DNA of 64,000 bases from Mesorhizobium sp. ORS 3324 (GCA_000824825.2 LM655174.1:4420-68419), one strand, 5' to 3'; positions 1-9,305 are shown, counted from the first letter of the stretch. Numbers and translations are program-made. The notes: generated by a model not told the origin, from the letters alone.

Positions 1-85
1 GGATCCATGCCGTGACTTTGAAGCGATGCTACGGTGCAGAATTCTGCTCCGCTGCGCCCCCTGGCCGGGGTAACGGCATGGATCC
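1..85. repeat. Nested inverted repeat at window edge
   Basis: A perfect 13-bp inverted repeat, GGATCCATGCCGT at 1-13 and its complement at 73-85, encloses two smaller palindromes: GCAGAATTCTGC at 36-47 and a C-rich/G-rich pair around 57-70. The layout, an outer stem with two inner hairpins, resembles the larger element at 9372-9516. It lies 127 bp beyond the stop codon of the minus-strand LysR gene, so it could act as a transcript end or be an interspersed palindromic element. The left end may continue outside the window. Bases 86-211 show no gene. Confidence 0.6.
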
Positions 86-211
86 TCGGGTCTGCGCTCC
101 GCTTCGCGTCGCTCCGCCCGTGGATGACGAAGTTCGCAAGCTTCGGCCAATCGCCGACGTTCGCGATGATCTGCATTCTCAGAACGTAGCCCGGATGAAG
201 CCCTTCTTTGT

Positions 212-1099
212 TCAGCTAACCTTTCCACCCAGATGCGCCTTCAGCGCCATCTGCGCGAGGCTCGCCTGCCGGTCGCGGTGGGTGATCATGGCGAAATCGC
301 GTTTCGGCAGATCGACCAGCACGGACCTGAGACTCCCCTCCGCCAGGGAGTGCGCGACGACGAGCTCCGAGATGATGGTGGCGCCGGCGCCGGCCTCCAC
401 TGCCTGACGGACGGCCTCGTTGCTGGGCAGGACCAGGAAAATCTGCAGCTCCGCCGGCGAGACCCCTTCGCTGCGCGCAAAATCCTCCAGCGCCTCGCGC
501 GTGCCGGATCCGCCTTCCCGGATGATCCAGCGCAATGCCCTGATGTCGAGGTTTCCCGCCGGGGTCGTCGGAATTTCGGGATGCGACCGTGCCACCACCA
601 GCACCATGCGATCCTCGTCGACCGTGGCGCGCCGCAGGATGTCGGACTCGGTGCGGCCCTCGACCAGGCCAAAATCGGCCCGGCCGTCCAGCACATTGGT
701 TTCGACTTGCCTTGTGTTGCCGATCGTGACGCTGAGACGCACCGCAGGATAGGCCTCGTGGAAGGAGGCTAGGCGCCGCGGCAGCCAGTAGCTGGCGATG
801 GTCTGGCTCGCCGATATCGACAGGCTGCCGGTGACGGTCTGAGAGACATGCTCCAGCACATTGTGGGCCGCGGCCGCGCGCTCGAGGACGGCCTTGGCTT
901 CGGGCAGGAAACGGTGGCCGGTCTGGGCGAGCTCGATGTTGCGCCCGACCCGGTTGAACAGGCGCACGCCATGCTGGCTTTCGAGCGCGCGGATGGCGGC
1001 CGAGGCGGCGGACTGCGAGATACCGAGCAGCTCGGCCGCCTTGGTCATGTGGCCGTGCTCGGCGACGGCGACGAAGATACGCAGCTGATCGAGGGTCAT
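212..1099 (-). CDS. LysR-family transcriptional regulator, YeiE/CysL/CbbR-like
   Basis: A 295-residue LysR protein. The N-terminal winged helix-turn-helix occupies about residues 1-60 (MTLDQLRIFVAVAEHG, then SQSAASAAIRALE), and a two-lobed effector-binding domain covers about 90-290. The effector domain carries the REGGSGTRE stretch near residue 190, a feature of the CysL/YeiE/CbbR branch, whose members answer to sulfur or carbon metabolites. The gene is transcribed away from the Soe-like operon, the usual arrangement for a LysR regulator and its target. I infer that it controls soeABC, possibly with sulfite as signal; the sequence does not prove the ligand. The ATG at 1099 is the obvious start. 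Confidence 0.88.
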   Translation of the reverse strand: MTLDQLRIFVAVAEHGHMTKAAELLGISQSAASAAIRALESQHGVRLFNRVGRNIELAQTGHRFLPEAKAVLERAAAAHNVLEHVSQTVTGSLSISASQTIASYWLPRRLASFHEAYPAVRLSVTIGNTRQVETNVLDGRADFGLVEGRTESDILRRATVDEDRMVLVVARSHPEIPTTPAGNLDIRALRWIIREGGSGTREALEDFARSEGVSPAELQIFLVLPSNEAVRQAVEAGAGATIISELVVAHSLAEGSLRSVLVDLPKRDFAMITHRDRQASLAQMALKAHLGGKVS

Positions 1100-1130
1100 G
1101 GCTAACTAAGAAGCAAAATCGATCGGAATT

Positions 1131-1145
1131 ACAAGAGCCGCTTGT
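1131..1145. promoter_or_regulatory. Candidate LysR operator in divergent intergenic region
   Basis: ACAAG-N5-CTTGT forms a 15-bp interrupted palindrome of the T-N11-A type favoured by LysR regulators. It sits 32 bp upstream of the LysR start codon and about 230 bp upstream of the preferred soeA start. The surrounding AT-rich stretch 1100-1180 is the likely divergent promoter region. Support is by form and position only. Confidence 0.4.
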
Positions 1146-1376
1146 TAGACAGATTAATAGCTTTGTTCTAACTTTTTGCCTGAACTTGGAAAAAATTGGC
1201 TTTTCGTCGCCAAGGTTGGGAATGATCGGGCGCTACAAATCCCTTTTCGCGCATTGGAGCCGCCGGCTGAGACGGCAGTTCTCCGGCGAGCGCTACCATC
1301 CCGAGCTCCACTATATGCGCGGTCCTGGACCGAAGACGAAGGCCAAGATGGCGAACGGCAAGAGCGTTCGCGGATC

Positions 1377-4307
1377 ATGAGCCGAGCCGGGCCGCGCGGC
1401 GCCAATTCCGCACCCTCGCAGAGGCCGCTGGCTGACTCCCGCCCGCCAAACGAGGGCGACGGCGTCGACACCTCGCCAAGCGTCTCCGACCGCATCGCCA
1501 AGACCACCTGCTACGTGTGCGCCTGCCGCTGCGGCATCGACGTCCATATCAAGGACGGCAAGGTGCGCTACATCAACGGCAACAAGGACCATCCGGTGAA
1601 CCGCGGCGTGATCTGCGGCAAAGGCAGCGCCGGCATCATGCAGCATTACAGCCCGGCGCGGCTGAGGAAGCCGCTATTGCGCACGGGTCCGCGCGGTTCC
1701 GGAGAGTTCCGCGAGATCGAGTGGGAGGAAGCGCTTGCCATCGCCACCGGGCGACTTTCGGCGATCCGCCGGACCGATCCGAAGAAACTTGCCTTCTTCA
1801 CCGGACGCGACCAGTCGCAGTCGCTGACCGGCTGGTGGGCCAGCCGGTTCGGCACGCCGAACTTCGCCGCCCATGGCGGCTTTTGCTCGGTCAACATGGC
1901 GGCCGGCGGCCTTTACACGATTGGCGGCTCGTTCTGGGAGTTCGGTGAGCCCGACTGGGACAACACCAAATACTTCATGCTGTTCGGCGTCGCCGAGGAC
2001 CATGATTCCAACCCGATCAAGATCGGCCTCGGCAAGCTCAAGGCGCGCGGCGCCAAGGTGGTGTCGATCAATCCCTGCCGCACCGGCTACAACGCCATCG
2101 CCGACGACTGGATCGGCATCCGTCCGGGCAGGGACGGGTTGTTCGTGCTCGCCCTCGTCCATGAACTGCTCAAGGCCGGCCGCATCGATCTCGACTATCT
2201 GCTGCGCTACACGAACGCGCCTGTGCTGGTCGTGCAGGAGCCCGGGTCCGCCGATGACGGACTGCTCGTGCGCGATGATGCCAACAACCTGCTGGCTTGG
2301 GACAGGGTGGCAAAAGCCGCTGTCAACGCGGCCGACCCCGGAGCAAAGCCGGCGCTGACCGGCAGCTACATCGTCGACGGCCGTTGCTGCATACCGGTGT
2401 TCCAGCTGATTGCCGACCGCTACCTGAACGACAACTACTCGCCCGATGCGGTGGCGGAGCGCTGCGGCATCAGTGCCAACACGATCCGCCGCATTGCTGC
2501 GGAACTGGCGCATGTCGCCTTCGAGCAGGTGATCGAGCTGCCGGTAGCCTGGACCGACTGGGCGGGTCGGCGCCACGAGACGATCAAGGGGCGGCCCGTC
2601 TCGATGCATGCGATGCGCGGCATCTCGGCCCATTCCAACGGCTTTCATACCTGCCGCGCCATCCATTTGCTGCAGGTGCTGCTGGGAACCGTGGATGTAC
2701 CCGGCGGCTTCCGCTTCAAGCCGCCCTACCCCCGTTGTGCGCCGGCGGGTCCAAAGCCTGCCGGCAAGAACCTCCAGCCGATGACGCCGCTGGAGGGTAT
2801 GCCGCTCGGCTTCGTCTGCGGCCCCGACGACCTGCTCGTCGACGAGGCCGGCGCACCTATCCGCATCGACAAGGCCTTTTCCTGGGAGGCGCCTTTGGCC
2901 GCGCACGGGCTGATGCACAGCGTCATCCGCAATGCCTGGGCCGCCGATCCTTATCCGATCGACACGCTGATGATGTACATGTCGAACATGGCGTGGAACT
3001 CGTCGATGAGCACGGTCGAGACGCTTCGCATGCTGACCGACAAGGACCCGTCGGGCGCCTACAAGATCCCCTTCATCATCTATTCCGACGCCTATTATTC
3101 CGAGACGGTGCCGTTCGCCGACCTGGTGCTGCCGGACACCACGTATCTCGAGCGGCACGACTGCATCAGCCTGCTCGACCGGCCGATCAGCCATGCCGAT
3201 GGACCGGCCGACGCCATCCGCCATCCGGTGGTGCAGCCCGATCGCGATGTGCGGCCATTCCAGTCGGTGCTGATCGAGCTCGGCGCGCGGCTCGGCCTGC
3301 CCGGCTTCGTCAACGAGGACGGCTCGGCGAGATACCGCGACTATGCCGACTACATCGTCAACCACGAGCGCACGCCCGGCATCGGCCCGCTCGCCGGCTG
3401 GCGCGGCAGGAATGGCGGCTCGATCGGCAAGGGCGAGGTCAATCCGGATCAGCTGCAGCGCTACATCGACAATGGCGGCTTCTGGCACCACGAACTCGCC
3501 GCCGACCAGCGCTATTACAAGATGGGCAATCGCGCCTATCTCGACTTCGCGGTCGAGATGGGATTCATCGCGAAGGCCGAGCCTATCGTTTTCCAGCTTT
3601 ATTCCGAGCCGATGCAACGCTTCCGCCTTGCCGCTCGCGCCCATGGAAAAGCGCAGCCGCCGGACGCCGAGCGCGGCCGCATCGAGACCTATATGGACCC
3701 GCTGCCCTTCTGGTACGCGCCCTTCGAGGACGAGGCGGTCGATCCGCAAAAATATCCGCTGCATGCGCTGACGCAGCGGCCGATGCATATGTACCATTCC
3801 TGGGGGGCGCAGAATGCTTGGCTGCGGCAGATCACCAGCCAGAACCGGCTGTTCGTGCATCGGGAGACGGCCGGCAAGCTCGGCCTCGTAGATGACGACT
3901 GGGTGTGGATCGAGAGCGTCAACGGCCGTGTGAAGGGACAGATCAAGCTTATCGACGGCGTCAACCCGGACACGGTCTGGACCTGGAACGCCATCGGCAA
4001 ACGGCGCGGCAGTTGGGGGCTGAAGGACGACGCGGCAGAGAGCAATCGCGGCTTCCTGCTCAACCACATCATCGGCGACCAGACTTCTGCCGGTGCCAAC
4101 GGCAAACGCTATTCGAATTCCGATCCCGTCACCGGACAGGCGGCGTGGTTCGACCTGCGCGTGCGCATCGTTAAATGCGCGCCAGAAGAAGCCGGCTTCA
4201 CCGAGCCGCAGTTCGAGCGTTTCGCCCAGCCGCCCAGTTTCGAGCCCTCTCCGGACGTGCTTCGCTTCGGCGCCGAATTCCGCATCAAGAGGGAAGCCGC
4301 CGAATGA
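1377..4307 (+). CDS. soeA: Molybdopterin oxidoreductase, SoeA-like catalytic subunit
   Basis: A 976-residue member of the DMSO reductase superfamily. An N-terminal [4Fe-4S] motif is formed by C45, C48, C52 and C80; the bis-MGD binding core follows, and the C-terminal dinucleotide-binding domain begins around residue 790. A cysteine in GGFCSVNMA is a candidate molybdenum ligand. No twin-arginine signal is visible at this start or at the TTG start at 1176, which would add 67 unconserved-looking residues. That points to a cytoplasmic catalytic site. With the following FeS and DmsC-like membrane subunits it matches SoeABC, which oxidises sulfite to sulfate on the inner face of the membrane. Another cytoplasm-facing oxyanion reductase or dehydrogenase cannot be excluded. 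Confidence 0.8.
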   Translation: MSRAGPRGANSAPSQRPLADSRPPNEGDGVDTSPSVSDRIAKTTCYVCACRCGIDVHIKDGKVRYINGNKDHPVNRGVICGKGSAGIMQHYSPARLRKPLLRTGPRGSGEFREIEWEEALAIATGRLSAIRRTDPKKLAFFTGRDQSQSLTGWWASRFGTPNFAAHGGFCSVNMAAGGLYTIGGSFWEFGEPDWDNTKYFMLFGVAEDHDSNPIKIGLGKLKARGAKVVSINPCRTGYNAIADDWIGIRPGRDGLFVLALVHELLKAGRIDLDYLLRYTNAPVLVVQEPGSADDGLLVRDDANNLLAWDRVAKAAVNAADPGAKPALTGSYIVDGRCCIPVFQLIADRYLNDNYSPDAVAERCGISANTIRRIAAELAHVAFEQVIELPVAWTDWAGRRHETIKGRPVSMHAMRGISAHSNGFHTCRAIHLLQVLLGTVDVPGGFRFKPPYPRCAPAGPKPAGKNLQPMTPLEGMPLGFVCGPDDLLVDEAGAPIRIDKAFSWEAPLAAHGLMHSVIRNAWAADPYPIDTLMMYMSNMAWNSSMSTVETLRMLTDKDPSGAYKIPFIIYSDAYYSETVPFADLVLPDTTYLERHDCISLLDRPISHADGPADAIRHPVVQPDRDVRPFQSVLIELGARLGLPGFVNEDGSARYRDYADYIVNHERTPGIGPLAGWRGRNGGSIGKGEVNPDQLQRYIDNGGFWHHELAADQRYYKMGNRAYLDFAVEMGFIAKAEPIVFQLYSEPMQRFRLAARAHGKAQPPDAERGRIETYMDPLPFWYAPFEDEAVDPQKYPLHALTQRPMHMYHSWGAQNAWLRQITSQNRLFVHRETAGKLGLVDDDWVWIESVNGRVKGQIKLIDGVNPDTVWTWNAIGKRRGSWGLKDDAAESNRGFLLNHIIGDQTSAGANGKRYSNSDPVTGQAAWFDLRVRIVKCAPEEAGFTEPQFERFAQPPSFEPSPDVLRFGAEFRIKREAAE

Positions 4308-5038
4308 CCTGCCTTCCCGCCCGAACCGACAAGAAACTCGGCCTCGTCATCGACCTCGACACCTGCGTCGGCTGCCAGGCCTGCGTCACCGCCTGCAAGG
4401 AATGGAATACGGGCGGCCATATGGCGCCGCTGACCGATATCGATCCCTATGGCGGGCATGCCGACGGCGTCTGGTTCAACCGTGTGCACACTTACGAGCA
4501 CATGACCGAGATGGGCGGCCGCACGGTGAACTTCCCGCGCTCCTGTCTTCACTGCGATCAGCCCGCCTGCGTCACCGTCTGCCCGACCGGCGCCTCCTAC
4601 AAGCGCGCCTCGGACGGCATCGTGCTGGTCGACGAGGACAAATGCATCGGCTGCAAGCTGTGCAGTTGGGCCTGCCCCTATGGTGCGCGCGAGTTCGACA
4701 CGGAAGTCGGCGTGATGAAGAAATGCACGCTCTGCATCGACCGCATCTACAACGACAATCTGGCCGAAGAAGATCGCGTGCCGGCCTGCGTCGCCGCCTG
4801 CCCGACCAGCGCCCGGCATTTTGGCGACCTCGGCGATCCGGGTTCGGCCATCTCGCAGCTGGTCGAGGAGCGTGGCGGCGTCGCGCTGATGCCGGAGCTT
4901 GGCTACAAGCCGACCAACAAATATCTGCCGCCACGTGCCCGCACCGGCCGCGCGGCACGAGTGGACGCGCCGGCGCTGGAGCCGATCAGGGCCGAGGGCG
5001 GCTTCCTCGGCTGGATCGACCGCATGCTTTCGAATTAG
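4304..5038 (+). CDS. soeB: Four-cluster ferredoxin subunit, SoeB/DmsB-like
   Basis: A 244-residue iron-sulfur electron-transfer subunit. Sixteen cysteines fall in four groups: C21/C24/C27/C31, C81/C84/C89/C93, C114/C117/C120/C124 and C141/C144/C162/C166. This is the pattern of four [4Fe-4S] clusters seen in DmsB, NrfC and SoeB. It would carry electrons between the molybdenum subunit and the membrane anchor. The start codon overlaps the soeA stop as ATGA (4304-4307), so translation is probably coupled. No export signal is present, as expected for a cytoplasmic complex. Confidence 0.87.
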   Translation: MTCLPARTDKKLGLVIDLDTCVGCQACVTACKEWNTGGHMAPLTDIDPYGGHADGVWFNRVHTYEHMTEMGGRTVNFPRSCLHCDQPACVTVCPTGASYKRASDGIVLVDEDKCIGCKLCSWACPYGAREFDTEVGVMKKCTLCIDRIYNDNLAEEDRVPACVAACPTSARHFGDLGDPGSAISQLVEERGGVALMPELGYKPTNKYLPPRARTGRAARVDAPALEPIRAEGGFLGWIDRMLSN

Positions 5039-5049
5039 CCTCGCCCATC

Positions 5050-5988
5050 ATGCATCCCGCTTTCTCGGTCGTCTTCTTCACCACCGCCACCGGGGCCGGC
5101 TACGGCCTGCTGGCGCTGCTCGGCGTGCTTGGCGGACTGGGCTTCATCCAGCCCGAATTTTGGCTTGGCCTTGTCAGCATGGCCTTTGCACTCGGGCTGA
5201 TCGTGGCCGGATTGCTCTCCTCGACCGGCCATCTCGGTCGGCCTGAGCGAGCCTGGCGCGCCTTCTCGCAATGGCGCAGTTCCTGGCTGTCGCGCGAGGG
5301 CGTGGCTTCGGTCGCGACCTTCATCCCAGCCGGGCTGTTCGGCATAGGCTGGGTGCTGTTTGGCAAGAGCGGCGGCTGGGTGGCCGTCGCCGGCCTGCTG
5401 GCGGCGGTCGGCGCGGTGACGACCGTCTGCGCGACCGGCATGATCTACGCCTCGTTGAAGCCGATCGCGCAGTGGCACAGCCCCTATACTTTGCCGGCCT
5501 ATCTGATCTTCGCGGGGATGACCGGCAGCGTGCTGCTCAACGCCGTGCTGCAAGGTTTCGACGCGGGCTCGACGGCGGTGCTGGCCGGCGCGCTGCTTGC
5601 CGCGCTCGCTGGCTGGGCCTGGAAGATCGCGACCTGGCGATACAACGACCGGCTGGAGAGCCCGACCACCGCCAATACGGCGACGGGACTCGCAGGCGGC
5701 ACGGTGCGGTCGATCGAATGGCCGCATACGGAAGAGAACTATCTGCTCAAAGAGATGGGCTTCCGCATCGCGCGCAAGCACAGTGCGAAGCTGCGGCGGA
5801 TCACGCAGGCGCTGGCCTTCGCGGTGCCTGCGATCCTGCTCGCCATCGTCTTCGCCTTACCATGGCCTTTCGCGGCAATTGCGTCGGCGCTCGCAGCCAT
5901 TTCCCAACTCACCGGCATGCTGGTCGAGCGCTGGCTGTTCTTCGCCGAGGCGAAGCACACGGTCACGCTCTACTATGGCAGGGAGTAG
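5050..5988 (+). CDS. soeC: DmsC/SoeC-like membrane anchor subunit
   Basis: A 312-residue polytopic membrane protein opening MHPAFSVVFFTT, typical of the DmsC anchor family. About eight hydrophobic segments can be followed, interrupted by a hydrophilic loop around residues 195-250 that contains WPHTEENYLLKEMGF. It anchors the SoeAB-like pair and exchanges electrons with the quinone pool. It starts 11 bp after the soeB stop, so the three genes form one operon. It ends five bases before the converging pdeM gene. Confidence 0.83.
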   Translation: MHPAFSVVFFTTATGAGYGLLALLGVLGGLGFIQPEFWLGLVSMAFALGLIVAGLLSSTGHLGRPERAWRAFSQWRSSWLSREGVASVATFIPAGLFGIGWVLFGKSGGWVAVAGLLAAVGAVTTVCATGMIYASLKPIAQWHSPYTLPAYLIFAGMTGSVLLNAVLQGFDAGSTAVLAGALLAALAGWAWKIATWRYNDRLESPTTANTATGLAGGTVRSIEWPHTEENYLLKEMGFRIARKHSAKLRRITQALAFAVPAILLAIVFALPWPFAAIASALAAISQLTGMLVERWLFFAEAKHTVTLYYGRE

Positions 5989-5992
5989 TGTT

Positions 5993-6709
5993 TCAACCCG
6001 GCCGCAGCATCGAGCTGGAGATGGCGAAGATGCGCTCGGCGCCCAGCATATAGGCAACAAGCGTTTCCAGGCGGAACAGGCCGGCATAGGCGCGGTCGAG
6101 CACGTTGAGCGAGCCGGTATAGGCGCCGAAGGCCGGCATGATCATGCGCCCGCCGTCGCCGGCGAAGCAGCGCCGCCTTACCGAGCGGCCGCGCTGCACG
6201 ATGCGCGCGCAAGGGTGGAGATGGCCGGCGATCTCGCCTTCGACCCGCAGCTTCGAGGGCTCATGACGGAAGAGCAGAGAGCCGATCGCGAGTTCCTTCA
6301 CCGTCTCGCCCGGCAGGTCGGCGGGCGCCTCCGGATCATGGTTGCCGGCAACCCAGAACCAGTCGCGGCCGGCCATCATCGCCTCCAGCCGTTCGCGGAA
6401 ACTCACATGCATGCGCTCGGCGCCGCCGCCATCATGGAAGGAATCACCCAGGCTGACGACGATTTGAGGTTGATAATCGGCGATAACGGCCTGCAGCCGA
6501 AGCAAAGTGGCTCCGGTGTCATAGGGCGGGATCAGCGCGCCGCGCCTGGCGAAGGATGAGCCTTTTTCGAGATGCAGGTCGGAGACTGCGAGCAACCGCA
6601 GGTCGGGGAAATAGAGCACGCCGCGCCAGTCGCACACCGCGCGTTCGCCGGCGATGCCGACCAGATCGGCCTCGGCGATCAGCGTTGCGCGCGACAGCGA
6701 AAAATTCAT
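5993..6709 (-). CDS. pdeM: Ligase-associated metallophosphoesterase PdeM
   Basis: A calcineurin-like phosphoesterase of about 238 residues. The metal-binding signatures are all present: DLHLEKG, GDSFHDGG, GNHDPE and GHLHP. PdeM proteins belong to a bacterial DNA damage cluster with an Lhr-type helicase, an exonuclease and an ATP-dependent ligase; only the helicase accompanies it here. The chosen start is MNFSLSRA at 6709; an upstream ATG at 6736 would add nine residues. The helicase gene lies upstream on the same strand, separated by 76 bp containing an interspersed palindrome. Confidence 0.85.
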   Translation of the reverse strand: MNFSLSRATLIAEADLVGIAGERAVCDWRGVLYFPDLRLLAVSDLHLEKGSSFARRGALIPPYDTGATLLRLQAVIADYQPQIVVSLGDSFHDGGGAERMHVSFRERLEAMMAGRDWFWVAGNHDPEAPADLPGETVKELAIGSLLFRHEPSKLRVEGEIAGHLHPCARIVQRGRSVRRRCFAGDGGRMIMPAFGAYTGSLNVLDRAYAGLFRLETLVAYMLGAERIFAISSSMLRPG

Positions 6710-6730
6710 CCCCTCTCCGTTCTTTGTTTT

Positions 6731-6779
6731 GCGCAATTCCGAACGAAAAACCGCGAAACACTTTTCCTGGAATTGCTCC
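6731..6779. repeat. Interspersed palindrome, family A, copy 1
   Basis: GCAATTCC at 6733-6740 and GGAATTGC at 6769-6776 form the ends of an imperfect palindrome whose middle contains AAAAACCGCG and CTTTTCCT. Related copies occur at 15362-15410, 32689-32732, 32746-32789 and 49705-49746. This copy lies seven bases beyond the stop codon of the Lhr helicase gene and before pdeM. Confidence 0.8.
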
Positions 6780-6785
6780 AGCCCG

Positions 6786-9305
6786 CTATCCGCGACCCAT
6801 CGCCTCTTCGACCAGGTCGGCGGCTTCCATCAAGAGCGTATCGTTGGCGCCGCCGTTCACCGATTCCTTGCCGATCTCCAGCATCACCGGCACCGCCAGC
6901 GGCGAGATCTGGTCGAGATGTTTATGCATGATTCGACCGCGCACACGCGAGAGCATCTCGCCAAGTCTGCTGACATCGAGCAATCCGGCCGAGGCATCGG
7001 TGCGCGTCGCCTGCAGCAGGATGTGGTCGGGTTCGTGGCTGCGCAGCACATCGTAGATAAGGTCTGCCGAGACCGTCACCTGGCGGCCGCTCTTTTCCTG
7101 GCCGGGATAGCGCTTCTCGATCAACCCGGCGATGACGGCGCAGGTGCGGAAGGTGCGCTTCAGCATCCAGCTGTCGTTGAGCCACGCTTCCAGATCGTCA
7201 CCCAGCATGTCCTCGTCGAAAAGTGCGGCCAGCGACGGCTTCTTCGCCTTGAACAATGCCGCCATGTCGTCCAGCGCCCAGACTGCCAGCGAATAGTCGG
7301 TGGCAACGAAGCCGAGCGGCCGCGCATGCGCGCGTTCCAGCCGGCGGGTCAGAAGCATGCCGAGCGTCTGATGCGCCAGCCGGCCCTCGAAGGGATAGGC
7401 GACCATGTAATGCCGGTTGCCGCGCGGAAAGGTCTCGACCAGCAAGTCGCCGCGCTTCGGCAGCACCGATTTCTCCTTCTGCAGGCGGAGCCAGTCGGCC
7501 ACCTGTTCCGGCAAGGCCCGCCATCGGTCGCTGTCGGCCAGCATGCCGCGCACCTGCTCGGCGAGATAGGTCGACAGCGGGAACTTGCCGCCGGCATAGG
7601 ACGGGACGATGATGTTGGCGCCGGCGCCGTTGGAGACGACGCATTCGTTCTCGCGGATGCCTTCGAAGCGCAACACCTTGCCGGCGAAGAGGAAGTTGTC
7701 GCCGGGACGCAGCGTCTCGGCGAAATACTCCTCGATCTTGCCGAGCACCGGCCCGCCGCGGCCGGCCATGCCGCGCCCCTGGCGGACATAGCGGATGTTG
7801 AGCTCCGGCATCTCGACGATGGTGCCGACATTCAGCCGGTATTGCTGCGCGACGCTCGGATGCGAGACGCGCCACAGCCCTTCCTTGGTCCGGCGGATGC
7901 GGGCATAGCGCTCATAATTCTTCAGCGCGTAGCCGCCGGTGGCGACGAAGTCAATGACGCGGTCGAAGGTCTCGCGCTCCAGCGCCGCATAAGGGGCGGC
8001 GCTGCGCACCTCCTCGAACAGGAGATCGGCATCGAACGGCCCGCCGCAGGCGACGCCCAGCACATGCTGGGAGAGCACATCGAGCGCGCCCTTGACCAGC
8101 GGCGGCGTGTCCTGCGCGCCGAGATAATTGGCGTCGAGCGCGGCGCGGCATTCCAGCACCTCGAAGCGATTGGCCGGGATCAGGATCGCCTTCGACGGCT
8201 CGTCCATGCGGTGGTTGGCGCGGCCGATGCGCTGCGCGAGCCGGCTGGCGCCCTTCGGCGCGCCGACATGCACGACCAGATCGACATCGCCCCAGTCGAT
8301 GCCGAGATCGAGCGTGGAGGTGGCGACGATGGCGCGCAACGCATTGTCGGCCATCGCCTTCTCGACGCGGCGGCGCTGGCCGACATCGAGCGAGCCGTGG
8401 TGCAGCGCGATCGGCAAAGAATCCTCGTTTGCCCGCCATAGCTCCTGGAAGAAAAGCTCAGCCTGGCTGCGCGTGTTGACGAAGAGAAGCGTCGTTCGAT
8501 GCTCCTTGATCGCCTCGTAGATCTCGGAAATGGCGTAGCGGGCCGAGTGCCCGGACCACGGCACGCGCTCGCGCGAGTCGAGGATGGAGATTTCGGGCTT
8601 GGCGCCGCCGGCGACCGTGATCAGCCCTGCCATGTCGCCGGGTGGATTCTGCGCAACCAACCAGCGCCGCAATTCATCCGGCTCGGCCACCGTGGCTGAC
8701 AGACCTATGGTCTGCAGCTTGGGAACGAAGGCGCGCAGCCGTGCCAGGCCTAACGCCAGGAGATGCCCGCGCTTCGAGGTGACAAGCGAATGCAACTCGT
8801 CGAGCACGACGTAGCGCAGGTCCGCGAAGAAGCGTTTGGCGTCGTTTCCGGCGATCAGCAAGGCGAGCTGTTCGGGCGTGGTGAGCAGGATGTCGGGCGG
8901 CACCAGCTTCTGCCGCTGGCGCTTGTGCGAGGGCGTGTCGCCGGTGCGGGTCTCGATCGTGACCGGCAGTCCGATCTCCTCGACCGGCTTGCCGAGGTTG
9001 CGCTCGATGTCGACGGCTAAAGCCTTGAGCGGCGAGATGTAGAGCGTGTGGATGCCGCGATGCGCTTCGCCCGGCTTCCTGCGCGGCCGTTTGGCGAGCT
9101 CGGTAAGCGACGGCAGGAAGCCGGCCAGTGTCTTGCCGGCCCCGGTCGGCGCGATCAGCAGCACCGATTGTCCAGCTTGCGCCTTCGCCAGCAACTCAAG
9201 CTGATGGACGCGCGGCGACCAGCCTTTTGCAGCGAACCATTTGACGAATGGCTCGGGCAGGAGGACGGCGGCATTCTGTTCGGCAAGGCGCGGCTGCTCG
9301 GTCAC
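6786..9305 (-). CDS. Lhr-type DEXH-box helicase
   Basis: An SF2 helicase of about 839 residues of the Lhr core type. Visible motifs are Walker A (APTGAGKTLAGF), the DELH box (VVLDELHSL), LSATV, and a C-terminal motif block running through LAQRIGRANHR. The remaining C-terminal half matches the winged-helix/beta-barrel region of Lhr. The family acts in DNA repair; this member belongs to the ligase-associated helicase group that pairs with PdeM. Start choice is uncertain: GTG at 9305 (VTEQPRLAEQ) is preferred, and TTG at 9329 would add eight residues. The TAG stop is seven bases from a family A palindrome. Confidence 0.87.
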   Translation of the reverse strand: MTEQPRLAEQNAAVLLPEPFVKWFAAKGWSPRVHQLELLAKAQAGQSVLLIAPTGAGKTLAGFLPSLTELAKRPRRKPGEAHRGIHTLYISPLKALAVDIERNLGKPVEEIGLPVTIETRTGDTPSHKRQRQKLVPPDILLTTPEQLALLIAGNDAKRFFADLRYVVLDELHSLVTSKRGHLLALGLARLRAFVPKLQTIGLSATVAEPDELRRWLVAQNPPGDMAGLITVAGGAKPEISILDSRERVPWSGHSARYAISEIYEAIKEHRTTLLFVNTRSQAELFFQELWRANEDSLPIALHHGSLDVGQRRRVEKAMADNALRAIVATSTLDLGIDWGDVDLVVHVGAPKGASRLAQRIGRANHRMDEPSKAILIPANRFEVLECRAALDANYLGAQDTPPLVKGALDVLSQHVLGVACGGPFDADLLFEEVRSAAPYAALERETFDRVIDFVATGGYALKNYERYARIRRTKEGLWRVSHPSVAQQYRLNVGTIVEMPELNIRYVRQGRGMAGRGGPVLGKIEEYFAETLRPGDNFLFAGKVLRFEGIRENECVVSNGAGANIIVPSYAGGKFPLSTYLAEQVRGMLADSDRWRALPEQVADWLRLQKEKSVLPKRGDLLVETFPRGNRHYMVAYPFEGRLAHQTLGMLLTRRLERAHARPLGFVATDYSLAVWALDDMAALFKAKKPSLAALFDEDMLGDDLEAWLNDSWMLKRTFRTCAVIAGLIEKRYPGQEKSGRQVTVSADLIYDVLRSHEPDHILLQATRTDASAGLLDVSRLGEMLSRVRGRIMHKHLDQISPLAVPVMLEIGKESVNGGANDTLLMEAADLVEEAMGRG

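Noticed and set aside
1674-4067. Long open frame on the minus strand opposite soeA
   Set aside because: Antisense frames of this length are common in GC-rich coding DNA; the plus strand has full molybdoenzyme motifs and the minus frame shows none.
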